Positions 26,215 through 35,717 are shown, counted from the first letter of the stretch. The stretch: DNA of 64,000 nucleotides from UBA2227 sp036677505 (GCA_036677505.1 JAVBWK010000003.1:1-64000), one strand, 5' to 3'. The notes: generated by a model not told the origin, from the letters alone. Translations and numbers: made by a program.

Positions 26215-27786
26215 ATGTCAAAAAGACCTTTAGTATTTGTGGTTATGGACGGTATCGGATTATCGAAAAGCACCGTAGGCAATGCGGTTGCGTCTGCCTA
26301 TAAACCACATTTGGACAAATTTATGAAAGAAGCGCCGATGACTCAGTTAAAAGCGCATGGAACTGCGGTGGGATTGCCCAGCGATGATGATATGGGGAAT
26401 TCTGAAGTCGGTCACAATGCTTTGGGCTGCGGTCAGATTTATGCACAAGGTGCAAAATTGGTCAATCAATCGATTGAATCCGGAGAAATTTTCACTTCAT
26501 CAACATGGGCTGAGCTAATTGATTTCTCCAAAGACGGAACCATGCATTTTATCGGTCTGTTGTCCGATGGGAATGTGCATTCTAACATTGCTCACTTAAA
26601 AGCATTGATTGCCCAAGCCAAAAAAGACGGGATCAAAAAAGTGCGTGTGCATGCTCTGCTTGACGGCAGAGATGTTCCTCAGAAATCCGGCTTGATTTAT
26701 GTCGATGATATTGAAACATTTATGGATTCATTAAATGATGAAGGATTTAATGCCCGTATGGCCAGCGGCGGCGGACGTATGAAAGTAACGATGGACCGAT
26801 ATGAAGCGGAATGGGGCATGGTGGAAATCGGCTGGAGAACGCATGTACAAGGTATCGGCCGTCAGTTTGCTTCCGCTAAAGAAGCCATTGAAACACAACG
26901 GGCCGAAACGGATGTGACCGATCAGTTCTTGGAAGCCTTTGTTATTGCTGAAAATGGTGAACCTGTCGGAAAGATCACTGACGGAGATGCAGTCGTACTG
27001 TTTAACTTCCGTGGGGATCGGGCGTTGGAACTCTCACGCGCTTTCGAGGAAGATAATTTCACGAAGTTTGACCGAGGTATTCGGCCAAACGTCATGTTTG
27101 CCGGCATGTTGCAATACGACGGCGACTTACAAATTCCTAATAAGTTTTTAGTAGCTCCGCCGAGAATCAAAAATACACTATCTGAATTCTTGGTTGCAAA
27201 GGGTGTTAAGCAATATGCCATATCTGAAACGCAGAAGTTTGGGCATGTCACGTATTTCTGGAATGGAAACCGGACTGAAAAATTCAACGATGAGTTGGAA
27301 ACATTTGTTGAAGTAACATCCGATATCATTCCTTACGAGCAGCGTCCGTGGATGAAGTCTGCACAAATCACTGACTTACTTATTGAAGCCATCGAAAAGG
27401 GAGAACATGATTTTTATCGGATCAACTTCCCAAATGGTGATATGGTCGGGCATACCGGCAACTTCCTTGCCACGCAAATCGGCGTCGAATCTGTAGATCT
27501 TGCACTTGGTCGAATCAAGGAAGCAGTGGATAAGGTCAACGGAATTTTGGTCCTTACCGCTGACCATGGCAATGCGGATGAAATGTATGAAAAGAGTAAA
27601 GATCCCAATGCCGCACCAAAGCCCAAAACCGCACATACCCTCAATCCGGTACCGTTTATCATTCTTAATCAAGATGTCCGGTTTAAGGAAGGTAATTTCG
27701 GTTTGGCTAACGTCGCAGCAACACTGGTTGAACTGATGGGTTATGAGCCCATGCCCATGTGGGAAGAAAGTTTACTCCAAAAGTAA
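26215..27786 (+). CDS. gpmI: 2,3-bisphosphoglycerate-independent phosphoglycerate mutase
   Basis: Interconverts 3- and 2-phosphoglycerate in glycolysis using two Mn ions and a phosphoserine intermediate; 523 aa. The alkaline-phosphatase-like metal site starts with VVMDGIGLS. The active serine is in DDMGNSEVGHNALG near residue 65. The other metal ligands appear in FPNGDMVGHTGN and LTADHGNADEM. GGAGGAAT precedes the ATG. In Bacillus this gene sits in the gap-pgk-tpi-eno operon; here it stands alone. Confidence 0.96.
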   Translation: MSKRPLVFVVMDGIGLSKSTVGNAVASAYKPHLDKFMKEAPMTQLKAHGTAVGLPSDDDMGNSEVGHNALGCGQIYAQGAKLVNQSIESGEIFTSSTWAELIDFSKDGTMHFIGLLSDGNVHSNIAHLKALIAQAKKDGIKKVRVHALLDGRDVPQKSGLIYVDDIETFMDSLNDEGFNARMASGGGRMKVTMDRYEAEWGMVEIGWRTHVQGIGRQFASAKEAIETQRAETDVTDQFLEAFVIAENGEPVGKITDGDAVVLFNFRGDRALELSRAFEEDNFTKFDRGIRPNVMFAGMLQYDGDLQIPNKFLVAPPRIKNTLSEFLVAKGVKQYAISETQKFGHVTYFWNGNRTEKFNDELETFVEVTSDIIPYEQRPWMKSAQITDLLIEAIEKGEHDFYRINFPNGDMVGHTGNFLATQIGVESVDLALGRIKEAVDKVNGILVLTADHGNADEMYEKSKDPNAAPKPKTAHTLNPVPFIILNQDVRFKEGNFGLANVAATLVELMGYEPMPMWEESLLQK

Positions 27787-27790
27787 AATA

Positions 27791-27816
27791 AACCAGGAAG
27801 TGATTCCTGGTTTTTT
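27791..27816. terminator. Bidirectional terminator between gpmI and the DUF4405-like gene
   Basis: AACCAGGAA and TTCCTGGTT arms, GTGA loop, T6 on the plus strand and A/T-rich on the minus side. Confidence 0.88.
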
Positions 27817-27820
27817 AATG

Positions 27821-28048
27821 CTATTTCTTTTTCTTGAGATAATTTGCTTTGATCCAATTGAAGTTCAGCACAAGATGAGCCACTACCAGAGCCACAAATG
27901 TAGCGCCGGTAAACGGATGTGCGACTCTGAAAGTTGAATAGGGAATCAACCCCGGGAATAACATGGCGGTAAGTCCGGAAATGGCTATTCCGATGAAGAC
28001 GAGGAATAATAGGAAATTAACAACTTTTAAAGCTTTGACTCTGTTCAT
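27821..28048 (-). CDS. Small membrane protein, DUF4405-like
   Basis: A 75-aa protein with two membrane helices (about 8-30 and 43-62). The second holds AHPFTGATFVALVVAHLVLNFNW. The spacing of two histidines, one before and one within the helix, followed by N-x-W, resembles DUF4405 proteins. These are suspected cytochrome-b-like haem-binding membrane proteins; the assignment is inferred from pattern. AGGGAGG precedes the ATG. It lies 21 bases downstream of the NUDIX gene and is probably cotranscribed with it. Confidence 0.7.
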   Translation of the reverse strand: MNRVKALKVVNFLLFLVFIGIAISGLTAMLFPGLIPYSTFRVAHPFTGATFVALVVAHLVLNFNWIKANYLKKKK

Positions 28049-28069
28049 AAATCCTCCCTTTTCTATGTA

Positions 28070-28612
28070 TTATCCAATTGATATTCCGTTCTGTAAAGCG
28101 TAACGCATGACTAAAACAGCTGTTTTGCTGTCTTTGATCAGACCGTTGACGATGTCTTTTAACAGAAGTTGTATAGGTGTCATGGTAACGGAAAGATATT
28201 CGCCATCATCAAGTTGCTGACCGACATAACTCAAGTCGGTTGCCACGAAAAGATGGATTACTTCATCCAAATAGGCCGGAGAAGGATAAACGACCCCATA
28301 ATCCACCCAATGGGCTGCCATATATCCGGTTTCTTCCAAGAGTTCGCGCTTGGCTGTGACCAAAGGCTCTTCATTGGATTCTTTTTTACCGGCAGGAAGT
28401 TCACTGAGTACTTCTTTTTGGGCATAGCGATACTGATTGACTGTCAGCACATGCGAATCTTGGGTAACGGCTAAAATGCAAACACCTCCGGGATGTTCGA
28501 CGACCTCTCTGAACCCCGGTCGTTGGTTGACAACGATCTGATCGTGTCTTAATCGAACGATTTTCCCTCTAAACTTTTCCTGTGACGATACAGTCTCTTC
28601 AATAAACGTCAT
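28070..28612 (-). CDS. NUDIX hydrolase, ADP-ribose pyrophosphatase type
   Basis: Hydrolyses a nucleoside diphosphate linked to another moiety, probably ADP-ribose; 180 aa. The NUDIX box GKKESNEEPLVTAKRELLEE fits Gx5Ex7REUxEE, preceded by ELPAG as in the NudF/YqkG group. VNQYRY upstream and the YPSPAYLDEVIHLFVA region are also typical of ADPRases. The open frame starts at 28633, but GAGGTGG is spaced for the ATG at 28612, which gives MTFIEETVSSQEKFRG, the usual ADPRase start. Confidence 0.88.
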   Translation of the reverse strand: MTFIEETVSSQEKFRGKIVRLRHDQIVVNQRPGFREVVEHPGGVCILAVTQDSHVLTVNQYRYAQKEVLSELPAGKKESNEEPLVTAKRELLEETGYMAAHWVDYGVVYPSPAYLDEVIHLFVATDLSYVGQQLDDGEYLSVTMTPIQLLLKDIVNGLIKDSKTAVLVMRYALQNGISIG

Positions 28613-28707
28613 ACATGCCACCTCTGTATACATTATACTCGAGTTTCAATGGATAAACATCCTTTACGGAACAATGAAAAAGGAATATGATGGTCTCGGG
28701 TGATTGT

Positions 28708-29970
28708 ATGCAAAAAATCAATCGTAGAAAACGACAGGTTTCATGGATATTGTTTTTGATTTTTCTGATCATATCAACGACCGTGGGTGGTTTCTTTTGG
28801 ATTAAGTACGAACTTGACCAAAAGAATAACAACGATCAGCAGGAAATCGAAAAGGAAAAGGTCAGAGAAGCAAAGCGTATCGAACTGATAGAGAAAGCGG
28901 ATGTTTTAGTCAGCGGTTATTATTATCAAGAAGCCATCGATTTACTGAAAAGCGTTCCGGAAGTTTATAATGACAAAATGAGGAATGAGGTAAAGGAGAT
29001 AGAGGACTTCGTTGCTTCCTTGAAACCTTACACAGGACGCATCGAACAGGTTTTCTTTCACAGTCTTATCGTTTATCCGGAGCTGGCTTTTGGGCCGTCA
29101 AGTTCTGAGCCCCAGGGATATAATTATTGGATGACGACACAGCTGGAATTTCAGCGAATGCTTCCGCTGCTGATGGAACGCGGATATGTCCTGGTGCGTA
29201 TCAGTGACTTATATGATGTTGATGCCCAAGGGAATGTTTCTAAGAAATCATTATACCTTCCACAAGGGAAACGACCGCTGCTTATATCCGTCGACAATGT
29301 CGGTTATCCTGAATCTCGAAAGAAAGACGGGTTTGCTTCGCGGCTCATTATTGATGATAATAACGAAATATCGGCTGTGATCCGAAATTTGCAGGGGAAT
29401 GAAATCGTTTCAAGAACGGCAGAAGTATTTCCGATCGTGGACGATTTTGTTAAAGAACATCCCGAGTTTTCCTATCGGGGAGCGAAGGGGATGGTAGGTA
29501 TTACGGGCAGCTGGGGAGTCATGGGATATGATCCAAAAATTACAAGTGAAGCGGTTGAAGCTAAGAGGATTGCTGATCGAATGAAAGAGCTGGGTTGGGA
29601 GTTTGTATCGCACAGTTATACACATGCTGCCGGGAAATACTTCAGTGAAAACTCAACACTCGAAGGGATCAAAGAGGATACGGAATTATTTAAAAAATGG
29701 ATCGTTCCGATCATCGGTGATTCCAATGTGTTTATAGCGCCGTTTGGAGTTACCTTAAAAGGAGAGCTATACCAGTATTATATTGATGAAGGCTATACGT
29801 TTTATCTTAATGTCGATCGCCGGTCGCAACCGCTGATCTTGGGCAAAAGCGTTTTGATGCCCAGAATCAACTTGGATGGATTTGTGATGAATCGCGATAA
29901 AGAATACATCAATGAGCATTTTTTTGATGTTGATCAGGTTTATGATGAGCGTCGACCGCCGTTTCAATAA
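28708..29970 (+). CDS. Membrane-anchored polysaccharide deacetylase-like protein
   Basis: A 420-aa protein with a basic N-terminus and one signal-anchor helix (about residues 12-32). A charged coiled-coil stalk with a TPR-like turn (LVSGYYYQEAIDLLKSVPE) follows, then an extracellular domain. LISVDNVGYPESRK and the later WEFVSHSYTHAAG correspond in position to the NodB-type metal-site motifs, but the usual first DD is DN. The enzyme may therefore be atypical or non-catalytic. A peptidoglycan or wall-polymer substrate is inferred. GGGTGAT precedes the ATG at 28708, preferred over 28687. Confidence 0.7.
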   Translation: MQKINRRKRQVSWILFLIFLIISTTVGGFFWIKYELDQKNNNDQQEIEKEKVREAKRIELIEKADVLVSGYYYQEAIDLLKSVPEVYNDKMRNEVKEIEDFVASLKPYTGRIEQVFFHSLIVYPELAFGPSSSEPQGYNYWMTTQLEFQRMLPLLMERGYVLVRISDLYDVDAQGNVSKKSLYLPQGKRPLLISVDNVGYPESRKKDGFASRLIIDDNNEISAVIRNLQGNEIVSRTAEVFPIVDDFVKEHPEFSYRGAKGMVGITGSWGVMGYDPKITSEAVEAKRIADRMKELGWEFVSHSYTHAAGKYFSENSTLEGIKEDTELFKKWIVPIIGDSNVFIAPFGVTLKGELYQYYIDEGYTFYLNVDRRSQPLILGKSVLMPRINLDGFVMNRDKEYINEHFFDVDQVYDERRPPFQ

Positions 29971-29991
29971 GGAGCTAACCGCTCCTTTTTT
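29969..29991 (+). terminator. Terminator after the deacetylase-like gene
   Basis: AAGGAGC and GCTCCTT arms, five-base loop, then T-run; it begins within the stop codon TAA. Confidence 0.88.
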
Positions 29992-30005
29992 GTTTCGGGT
30001 TTCGA

Positions 30006-30014
30006 TGGTATAAT
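30006..30014 (+). promoter_or_regulatory. Extended -10 promoter of tmk
   Basis: TGGTATAAT, 30 bases before the tmk ATG. Confidence 0.65.
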
Positions 30015-30044
30015 AATACTACATCAGAAGGAGTCGTTATTTTT

Positions 30045-30677
30045 ATGAGAAAAGGCATGTTTATTACCTTCGAAGGTCCCGATGGCAGCGGCAAGACGAC
30101 AATCAGTACCAATGTGTTTCAAAAACTGCTGACAGAGGGCTACGATGTCATATATACACGAGAACCGGGAGGCATCGATATCGCCGAACAGATCCGAAAG
30201 ATCATTCTTGATCCGAAGAATACAGCGATGGATGTCAAAACTGAAGCATTGTTATATGCGGCATCAAGACGTCAGCATTTGGTTGAGAAGGTTTTGCCTG
30301 CTTTGAAAGAAGGGAAAATTGTCATTTGCGACCGCTTTATTGACAGTTCACTGGCATATCAGGGGATCGGCCGTCAGATAGGACTGGACGCTGTTTTGGC
30401 GATCAATGAATTCGCGATCGAAGGTCATTATCCGGATTGCACGATCTTCTTGGATATTGATCCTCTAGAAGGCTTGGCACGCATTTCAAATCGGCACTAT
30501 CGTGACCGTTTGGATAGAGAAACTCAGGATTTTCATTTAAGAGTGGCCCAGGGGTACACCGAAGTACTGAAAAAATACAAACATCGGATGACGGTCATTG
30601 ATGCAAACCGTCCGGTTTCGGATATCGTTAATGATGCTTTATCGGTCATTTTACAAAGGATAAAAGAAAATGTTTAA
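30045..30677 (+). CDS. tmk: Thymidylate kinase
   Basis: Phosphorylates dTMP to dTDP; 210 aa. The P-loop FEGPDGSGKTT lies near residues 7-17, YTREPGG near residue 37 and the DR(F) motif VICDRFIDSSLAYQG near residue 93; a lid region follows. AGAAGGAG precedes the ATG. Its 3' end overlaps holB by 8 bases, the conserved tmk-holB pairing; the Bacillus genes darA and yaaR normally between them are absent. Confidence 0.96.
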   Translation: MRKGMFITFEGPDGSGKTTISTNVFQKLLTEGYDVIYTREPGGIDIAEQIRKIILDPKNTAMDVKTEALLYAASRRQHLVEKVLPALKEGKIVICDRFIDSSLAYQGIGRQIGLDAVLAINEFAIEGHYPDCTIFLDIDPLEGLARISNRHYRDRLDRETQDFHLRVAQGYTEVLKKYKHRMTVIDANRPVSDIVNDALSVILQRIKENV

Positions 30678-31698
30678 GCATACTCTGAAATCACAACAGC
30701 CAATCGTATATCAGATTTTGCATAATTCTTTACAATCGGATCAATTGGCCCATGCATATCTGTTTAGCGGACAACGCGGTACCAAAATGAAGGAAACTGC
30801 GATTTTGCTTGCTCAGACGATGGTCTGTCCAAACCGTAAGGATTTTGCGTGCGAAGAATGTGATGTCTGTCGCAGGGTCAAAGAAGGTACATATGTCGAT
30901 TTGATCGTTATTAACGGGAAGGATCGCACGATCAAAAAGGAAGAGATATTGGATTTGCAGCACAAGTTTATTCAGACCGGTTTGGAAATGTACAGTAAAA
31001 AGATTTATATCATCGAACATGCCGACCGGGCAACGCCGGAAGCACTGAACAGTTTGCTTAAGTACTTAGAAGAGCCTTCCGGTGAAGATACGACCGCTAT
31101 TTTAATCAGTGAAAACGCCGATCGTCTGCTTCCGACGATTATTTCCCGATGTCAGGTATTAACATTTGCATCATTAAGTGCTAAACTTTGTGAAAGTGAA
31201 GCTATTGTACACGGAGTTACCCCATTACACGCCTATATCGCTTCACAATTTGTGAAAGATGTGGATATTGTCGTTTCCCTGACACAAAGCGAAGCTTATT
31301 TGGCGGCGTATGACTTGTTTACCGGATTTATCGATGAATCTAGGTTAGGGTTATATCACGGACTGGTTTTCTTACAACAAGACGGTACGATGACCAAGCT
31401 TTCGAGAGAGAAAGACAAAGAGTCTGATGAGCCTAAGAACAAAAAGAAAACTCCGGAAAAAGATCCGAAGGAGCTTTTTTCCTTATTTCTAGATATCGCG
31501 CAAGTATTTTTTAAAGACGCTTCCCAAGGAAAGACCTTAGGGGATACATGGTGGAACCAACACATCGCTTCGGCACGTTTTCAATCGATTGCCCCGGCTG
31601 CCATGCGTGTCTTCGGTGAGGGCAAAGACAAAATCTTGCGCAATGTAAATCTGAGTCTATTGCTGGATCAGATGATTATTGAGTTAGCCAAACGCTAA
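30670..31698 (+). CDS. holB: DNA polymerase III delta prime subunit
   Basis: Stator subunit of the clamp loader, 342 aa. AAA+ fold with zinc ligands C...CEECDVC near residue 60 and the SRC motif TIISRCQVLTF near residue 160. The Walker A position reads GQRGTKMKE, lacking the GKT, as usual for a delta prime that does not bind ATP productively. A charged linker (about residues 245-270) precedes the C-terminal oligomerisation domain. Works with DnaX, encoded at 4-6 kb. Confidence 0.9.
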   Translation: MFKHTLKSQQPIVYQILHNSLQSDQLAHAYLFSGQRGTKMKETAILLAQTMVCPNRKDFACEECDVCRRVKEGTYVDLIVINGKDRTIKKEEILDLQHKFIQTGLEMYSKKIYIIEHADRATPEALNSLLKYLEEPSGEDTTAILISENADRLLPTIISRCQVLTFASLSAKLCESEAIVHGVTPLHAYIASQFVKDVDIVVSLTQSEAYLAAYDLFTGFIDESRLGLYHGLVFLQQDGTMTKLSREKDKESDEPKNKKKTPEKDPKELFSLFLDIAQVFFKDASQGKTLGDTWWNQHIASARFQSIAPAAMRVFGEGKDKILRNVNLSLLLDQMIIELAKR

Positions 31699-31724
31699 AA
31701 AGCACAAAAAGGAGGAATTATTCC

Positions 31725-32600
31725 GTGGAAGATCACGTTAAGAATCTCAGTGAGGAGTCTGCTGAACAAAGTCAGGCACCGACGTATACGCATGCCTGTT
31801 CGATCCGGTTTAAAGGAGCAAAAAAGGCTTATACATTTGGGACCAATGATCCAAAATATGTTTCGGGCGATCAGGTAATCGTTGACACTGTCCGAGGACT
31901 GGAGTTGGGAGAGGTCATTGCTGATTTAAAACCGATTGAGAAGGTTTCAATGTCGACACCATTAAAGCCGGTACTGCGCAAAGCCACCAAGCAGGACTTG
32001 GATAATTTCGCAAAAAATAAAGATTTGGCCGTGGATGCTATGAAGACTTGTGATGAGAGCATCCGCAAGCTTGGACTGGATATGCATCTGATCAGTGCCG
32101 AGTACACATTGGACCGATCCAAAGTGATTTTTTCCTATGTGGCCGATGAAAGAGTGGATTTCAGGGAATTATTAAAAGAACTGGCATCGATCTTCAAATG
32201 TCGGATCGAACTGAGACAAATCGGACCAAGAGATAAGGCGAAGTTCATTGGCGGTATCGGAACCTGCGGTATGGAAACGTGCTGTTCGAGATTTTTACCG
32301 GACTTTGATGTCATTTCAATCAATATGGCAAAGAATCAGCTGTTGGCTTTGAATATTCAGAAATTGTCCGGTCAGTGCGGCAAGTTGCTGTGCTGTCTGA
32401 AATACGAGGACGATCTGTATAAAGAATTGCGGGCAAACTTACCGAAAATGAATGAGTTACTTGAGTACAAAGGGAAGAAATATCGTGTTTCTTCGATGAA
32501 TATGCTGACAGGCACGGCGAAACTGGAGAATCGTGAGGAAGCGATTATACTGACGCTCAATGAGTTGCGTAATGATACCAGTTTCTCGAATAAACAATAA
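31725..32600 (+). CDS. ricT: RicT/YaaT, PSP1-domain iron-sulfur protein
   Basis: PSP1-domain protein, 291 aa. In Bacillus RicT forms the RicAFT (Y) complex with two [4Fe-4S] clusters that guides RNase Y mRNA processing. The cysteines are visible: GTCGMETCCSRF near residues 182-193 and GQCGKLLCCLKYED near 217-230. The start codon is GTG, with GGAGG nine bases upstream. In Bacillus yabA follows; here rsmI follows directly. Confidence 0.93.
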   Translation: MEDHVKNLSEESAEQSQAPTYTHACSIRFKGAKKAYTFGTNDPKYVSGDQVIVDTVRGLELGEVIADLKPIEKVSMSTPLKPVLRKATKQDLDNFAKNKDLAVDAMKTCDESIRKLGLDMHLISAEYTLDRSKVIFSYVADERVDFRELLKELASIFKCRIELRQIGPRDKAKFIGGIGTCGMETCCSRFLPDFDVISINMAKNQLLALNIQKLSGQCGKLLCCLKYEDDLYKELRANLPKMNELLEYKGKKYRVSSMNMLTGTAKLENREEAIILTLNELRNDTSFSNKQ

Positions 32601-32614
32601 AGGGAGTGGTCATT

Positions 32615-33478
32615 TTGAAACGGCAGAAAAGTTTTGAAAATGAAATGCCGACATGTTATATCGTGGCAACGCCGATCGGTAATCTGGAGGAAATGACGCC
32701 CAGGGCCATCGACATCCTCAAAAATGTGGATGTCATTGCCTGTGAAGACACTCGCCATACCCAAAAACTGCTTAAGCACTTCAATATTGAAAATAAAGTC
32801 ATCGCTCATCATGATCATAACGAACGGGAAAGCGCGAAAGGGATTTTGATGTTGCTTATGCAAGGGAATAATGTGGCATTGGTCAGCGATGCCGGATATC
32901 CGCTGATATCCGATCCGGGATATCTGTTGGTTGAAGCTATCACGTCACACGGCTTCAATGTGGTGCCTGTCAGCGGCAGCAGTGCTTTGCTTGCGGGACT
33001 GGTTGCTTCAGGATTGGTTACACAACCGTTTCTGTTTCAAGGGTTTTTACCGGCCAGCGATAAAGAAGCCCGTGGAGTGTTGACCCGAGTCCGTCATTAT
33101 GAGGCAACAATCGTACTGTATGAAGCCCCTCACAGAATCGAGAAGACATTAAAAATGTGTTTGGAGGTCATGGGGGACCGTAAAGCGACGTTGGCGAGAG
33201 AACTTACCAAGAAACATGAGGAGTTTCTGCGGGGCACGCTATTTGAGTTGGTTGAAGAAGTCAAAGAGTTAAAGGGTGAGATGGTGCTTATCATTGAGGG
33301 TAATAAGGCTGAAAAAGAGCCGGATATCAGCATGATGGACATTCGGACACATATTGAGGAACTGATTCAATCCGGGCTCTCGGCGAAGGATGCCATTAAA
33401 CAGATCGCAAAAATGACGGGTATTTCCAAAAACGAGATATACTCGATGTATCACAGTGAGAATAATGTGAATCACTAG
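32615..33478 (+). CDS. rsmI: 16S rRNA 2'-O-ribose C1402 methyltransferase RsmI
   Basis: SAM-dependent enzyme methylating the ribose of C1402 in 16S rRNA, 287 aa. CYIVATPIGNLEEMTPRAI near the N-terminus and CEDTRHTQKLL, VALVSDAGYPLISDPGY and LARELTKKHEEF are tetrapyrrole-methylase-fold RsmI signatures. The open frame starts at a GTG (32606) that overlaps the AGGGAG; the TTG at 32615 is properly spaced and gives MKRQKSF, like Bacillus RsmI. A terminator follows immediately. Confidence 0.93.
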   Translation: MKRQKSFENEMPTCYIVATPIGNLEEMTPRAIDILKNVDVIACEDTRHTQKLLKHFNIENKVIAHHDHNERESAKGILMLLMQGNNVALVSDAGYPLISDPGYLLVEAITSHGFNVVPVSGSSALLAGLVASGLVTQPFLFQGFLPASDKEARGVLTRVRHYEATIVLYEAPHRIEKTLKMCLEVMGDRKATLARELTKKHEEFLRGTLFELVEEVKELKGEMVLIIEGNKAEKEPDISMMDIRTHIEELIQSGLSAKDAIKQIAKMTGISKNEIYSMYHSENNVNH

Positions 33479-33500
33479 AAGCGCTTCGGCGCTTTTTCTT
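33479..33500 (+). terminator. Terminator after rsmI
   Basis: AAGCGC and GCGCTT arms around TTCG, followed by a T-run. Confidence 0.85.
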
Positions 33501-33526
33501 TACTTTTATGGTCAGAATGTTATAAT
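33499..33526 (+). promoter_or_regulatory. Promoter of the metG T-box leader
   Basis: TTTACT, 16-base spacer, extended -10 TGTTATAAT. The -35 overlaps the rsmI terminator tail. Confidence 0.75.
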
Positions 33527-33532
33527 TATGGC

Positions 33533-33745
33533 ATTCAAAAGCTACGAAAAGAAGAGTAATCAATGAGCCTTTTCAGAGAGTGCATGATCGGTGAAAATGC
33601 ATAAGGCAACTTGGTGAAGATGGTCTTGGAGCTGCTTGTCTGATAAGTAAGATAAGCCGTATCCCGCGTTACGGGTCAAGGAGCACGCAAGTGAACTAAG
33701 GTGGTACCGCGCATAAGCGTCCTTAGCCTGGCGTTTTTTTATTTT
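33533..33745 (+). promoter_or_regulatory. T-box riboswitch leader of metG (tRNA-Met sensing)
   Basis: The 230-base leader contains the T-box AAGGTGGTACCGCG at 33698-33711. The antiterminator/terminator complementarity CTAAGG with CCTTAG follows, then a seven-T run at 33734-33740. A probable specifier loop GAAGATGG presents AUG at 33620-33622; the same GAAN-codon-purine layout is seen in the serS leader. Uncharged tRNA-Met would permit read-through into metG. Confidence 0.9.
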
Positions 33746-33758
33746 AGGAGGAACATTT

Positions 33759-35681
33759 ATGGAAAAGAAACCTTATTACATAACAACGGCGATAGCCTAT
33801 ACATCCGGTAAGCCACATATCGGAAATGTGTATGAAATCGTTCTGGCAGACAGTATCGCCCGTTTTAAACGCGCGCAGGGATACGATGTCTTTTTTCAGA
33901 CCGGAACTGACGAACATGGGCAGAAAAATGAGTTGAAAGCTCAGGAAAGAGGGTTGTCTCCTCAGCAATTCGTGGATGAGATCGCAGGGATCATCCGAAG
34001 CTCTTATGATGCTGTAAATGCATCTTATGATAAATTTATCCGAACAACGGACAAGGATCATCAGCGTCAGGTGCAGAAAATCTTCAAGAAACTGTTTGAT
34101 CAAGGGGATATCTATAAAAGTGTGTACGAAGGGTGGTACTGTACACCGTGTGAATCTTTTTATACCGACGGGCAGCTGGCGGATGGCAAGTGCCCGGATT
34201 GCGGGCGTGATGTCCATCGTGAGAAAGAAGAATCATATTTTTTCCGTTTATCGAAGTATCAGGATCGTCTGATGAAGCACATTCAAGATCATCCGCACTT
34301 TATTCAGCCAGAGTCCCGTAAGAATGAGATGATCAATAACTTCTTGAAACCGGGATTGAATGACTTGGCCGTCTCAAGAACTTCGTTTACTTGGGGGGTT
34401 CCGGTGGATTTTGATCCTAAGCATGTCGTTTATGTCTGGATTGATGCACTAAGCAACTATATTACCGGATTGGGCTATGATGTTGAAGGCAATCACAGCG
34501 AACTTTTCAAGAAGTACTGGCCGGCGGATGTACATTTGATCGGTAAAGATATTTTGCGTTTTCATACGTTATATTGGCCGATCATGCTGATGGCTTTGGA
34601 TATCGAACTTCCCAAGCAAGTGTTCGGACATCCTTGGTTGTTGGTAGGTGAAGGTAAAATGAGCAAGTCCAAAGGGAATGTCATTTATGCCGATGACTTG
34701 ATCAAACTGTTGGGTGTAGATGCGGTGCGCTATATCATGCTTCATGAAATGCCCTTTGGTCATGACGGTACGGTCACAATGGAACTGATGATCGAGCGTG
34801 TCAATAATGATCTGGCTAATATCATGGGTAATCTTGTCAATCGGACGTGGGCAATGAGTCAGAAGTATTTTGGCGGTGTCGTAGAGAATACAAAAGTACT
34901 GAACTCAACTGATGATGAACTGATCGAACTGTCATCAACCTTGATCAGAAAAGTTGAAGATGCGATGGAAGGACTGCATGTCGCCGATGCCATTGATGAA
35001 ATCATAGCGGTGTTGCGTCGCTGTAATAAGTATATCGATGAGACAACGCCGTGGAGTCTTGCGAAAGATGAGGCAAACTTGCCAAGACTGAAAACAGTTT
35101 TGTATAACTTGCTGGAAAGTATCCGGATTTGCGGAGTAGCGCTGGAAGCGTTTATTCCACAGACCTCGAAGAATATTCTCGATTTACTCAATACGAAACA
35201 ACGCACACTGGACAGTGCCCGTGACTTTGGCAATCTTGAGTCAGAGCATGCATTGAGTAAAGAAAATGTGATTTTGTTCGGTCGTTTGGATGTTAAAGAA
35301 ACATTGGCGGCGTTTGAAGAGCTTACTCAGCCGAAGAAAGAAGCGGTCATCTTAGGTAAGCCGGAAATCACGTTTGATGACTTCAGTAAGGTCGAACTTA
35401 AAGTGGGTGAAGTTCTCAGTTGTGAAAAGCATCCGGAAGCGGATAAACTGTTAGTCAGTCAGATCGATACTGGCGATAAAATACGTCAGATCGTCAGCGG
35501 CATTTCTCCGGCAGTCACTCCGAGTGAAATGATCGGTAAGAAAGTTATCGTGGTCACCAATCTGAAGCCGGCAGTTATTCGAAAGGTGTCTTCAGAAGGA
35601 ATGATTCTGGTGGCACAAGACGGCAAGAATATTGAAGTCGTAGATATTCAGAAGTTACCGAAAGGCAGCATTGTACGATAA
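33759..35681 (+). CDS. metG: Methionyl-tRNA synthetase
   Basis: Class I synthetase, 640 aa. The HIGH-type motif is KPHIGNVYE near residue 20. The connective zinc domain has CTPC and CPDC separated by 13 residues between the inner cysteines (about residues 127-147), and KMSKSKGNV lies near residue 300. The C-terminal 105 residues form a tRNA-binding OB domain (KVELKVGEVLSCEKHPEADKLLVSQID), as in Bacillus MetG. GGAGG precedes the ATG. Controlled by the T-box upstream. Confidence 0.97.
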   Translation: MEKKPYYITTAIAYTSGKPHIGNVYEIVLADSIARFKRAQGYDVFFQTGTDEHGQKNELKAQERGLSPQQFVDEIAGIIRSSYDAVNASYDKFIRTTDKDHQRQVQKIFKKLFDQGDIYKSVYEGWYCTPCESFYTDGQLADGKCPDCGRDVHREKEESYFFRLSKYQDRLMKHIQDHPHFIQPESRKNEMINNFLKPGLNDLAVSRTSFTWGVPVDFDPKHVVYVWIDALSNYITGLGYDVEGNHSELFKKYWPADVHLIGKDILRFHTLYWPIMLMALDIELPKQVFGHPWLLVGEGKMSKSKGNVIYADDLIKLLGVDAVRYIMLHEMPFGHDGTVTMELMIERVNNDLANIMGNLVNRTWAMSQKYFGGVVENTKVLNSTDDELIELSSTLIRKVEDAMEGLHVADAIDEIIAVLRRCNKYIDETTPWSLAKDEANLPRLKTVLYNLLESIRICGVALEAFIPQTSKNILDLLNTKQRTLDSARDFGNLESEHALSKENVILFGRLDVKETLAAFEELTQPKKEAVILGKPEITFDDFSKVELKVGEVLSCEKHPEADKLLVSQIDTGDKIRQIVSGISPAVTPSEMIGKKVIVVTNLKPAVIRKVSSEGMILVAQDGKNIEVVDIQKLPKGSIVR

Positions 35682-35702
35682 TTCTATCGTGCAATGCTTT
35701 TT
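35667..35702 (+). terminator. Terminator overlapping the metG stop codon
   Basis: Twelve-base arms GCATTGTACGAT and ATCGTGCAATGC (one G-U pair) plus an outer A-T pair, then T5. The metG TAA overlaps the 3' end of the first arm and the loop. Confidence 0.88.
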
Positions 35703-35717
35703 AGCAAGGCAATCTAT

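Noticed and set aside
35694..35717. Upstream start for the unknown membrane protein
   Set aside because: Lies inside the metG terminator hairpin and lacks an SD; 35718 is better supported.
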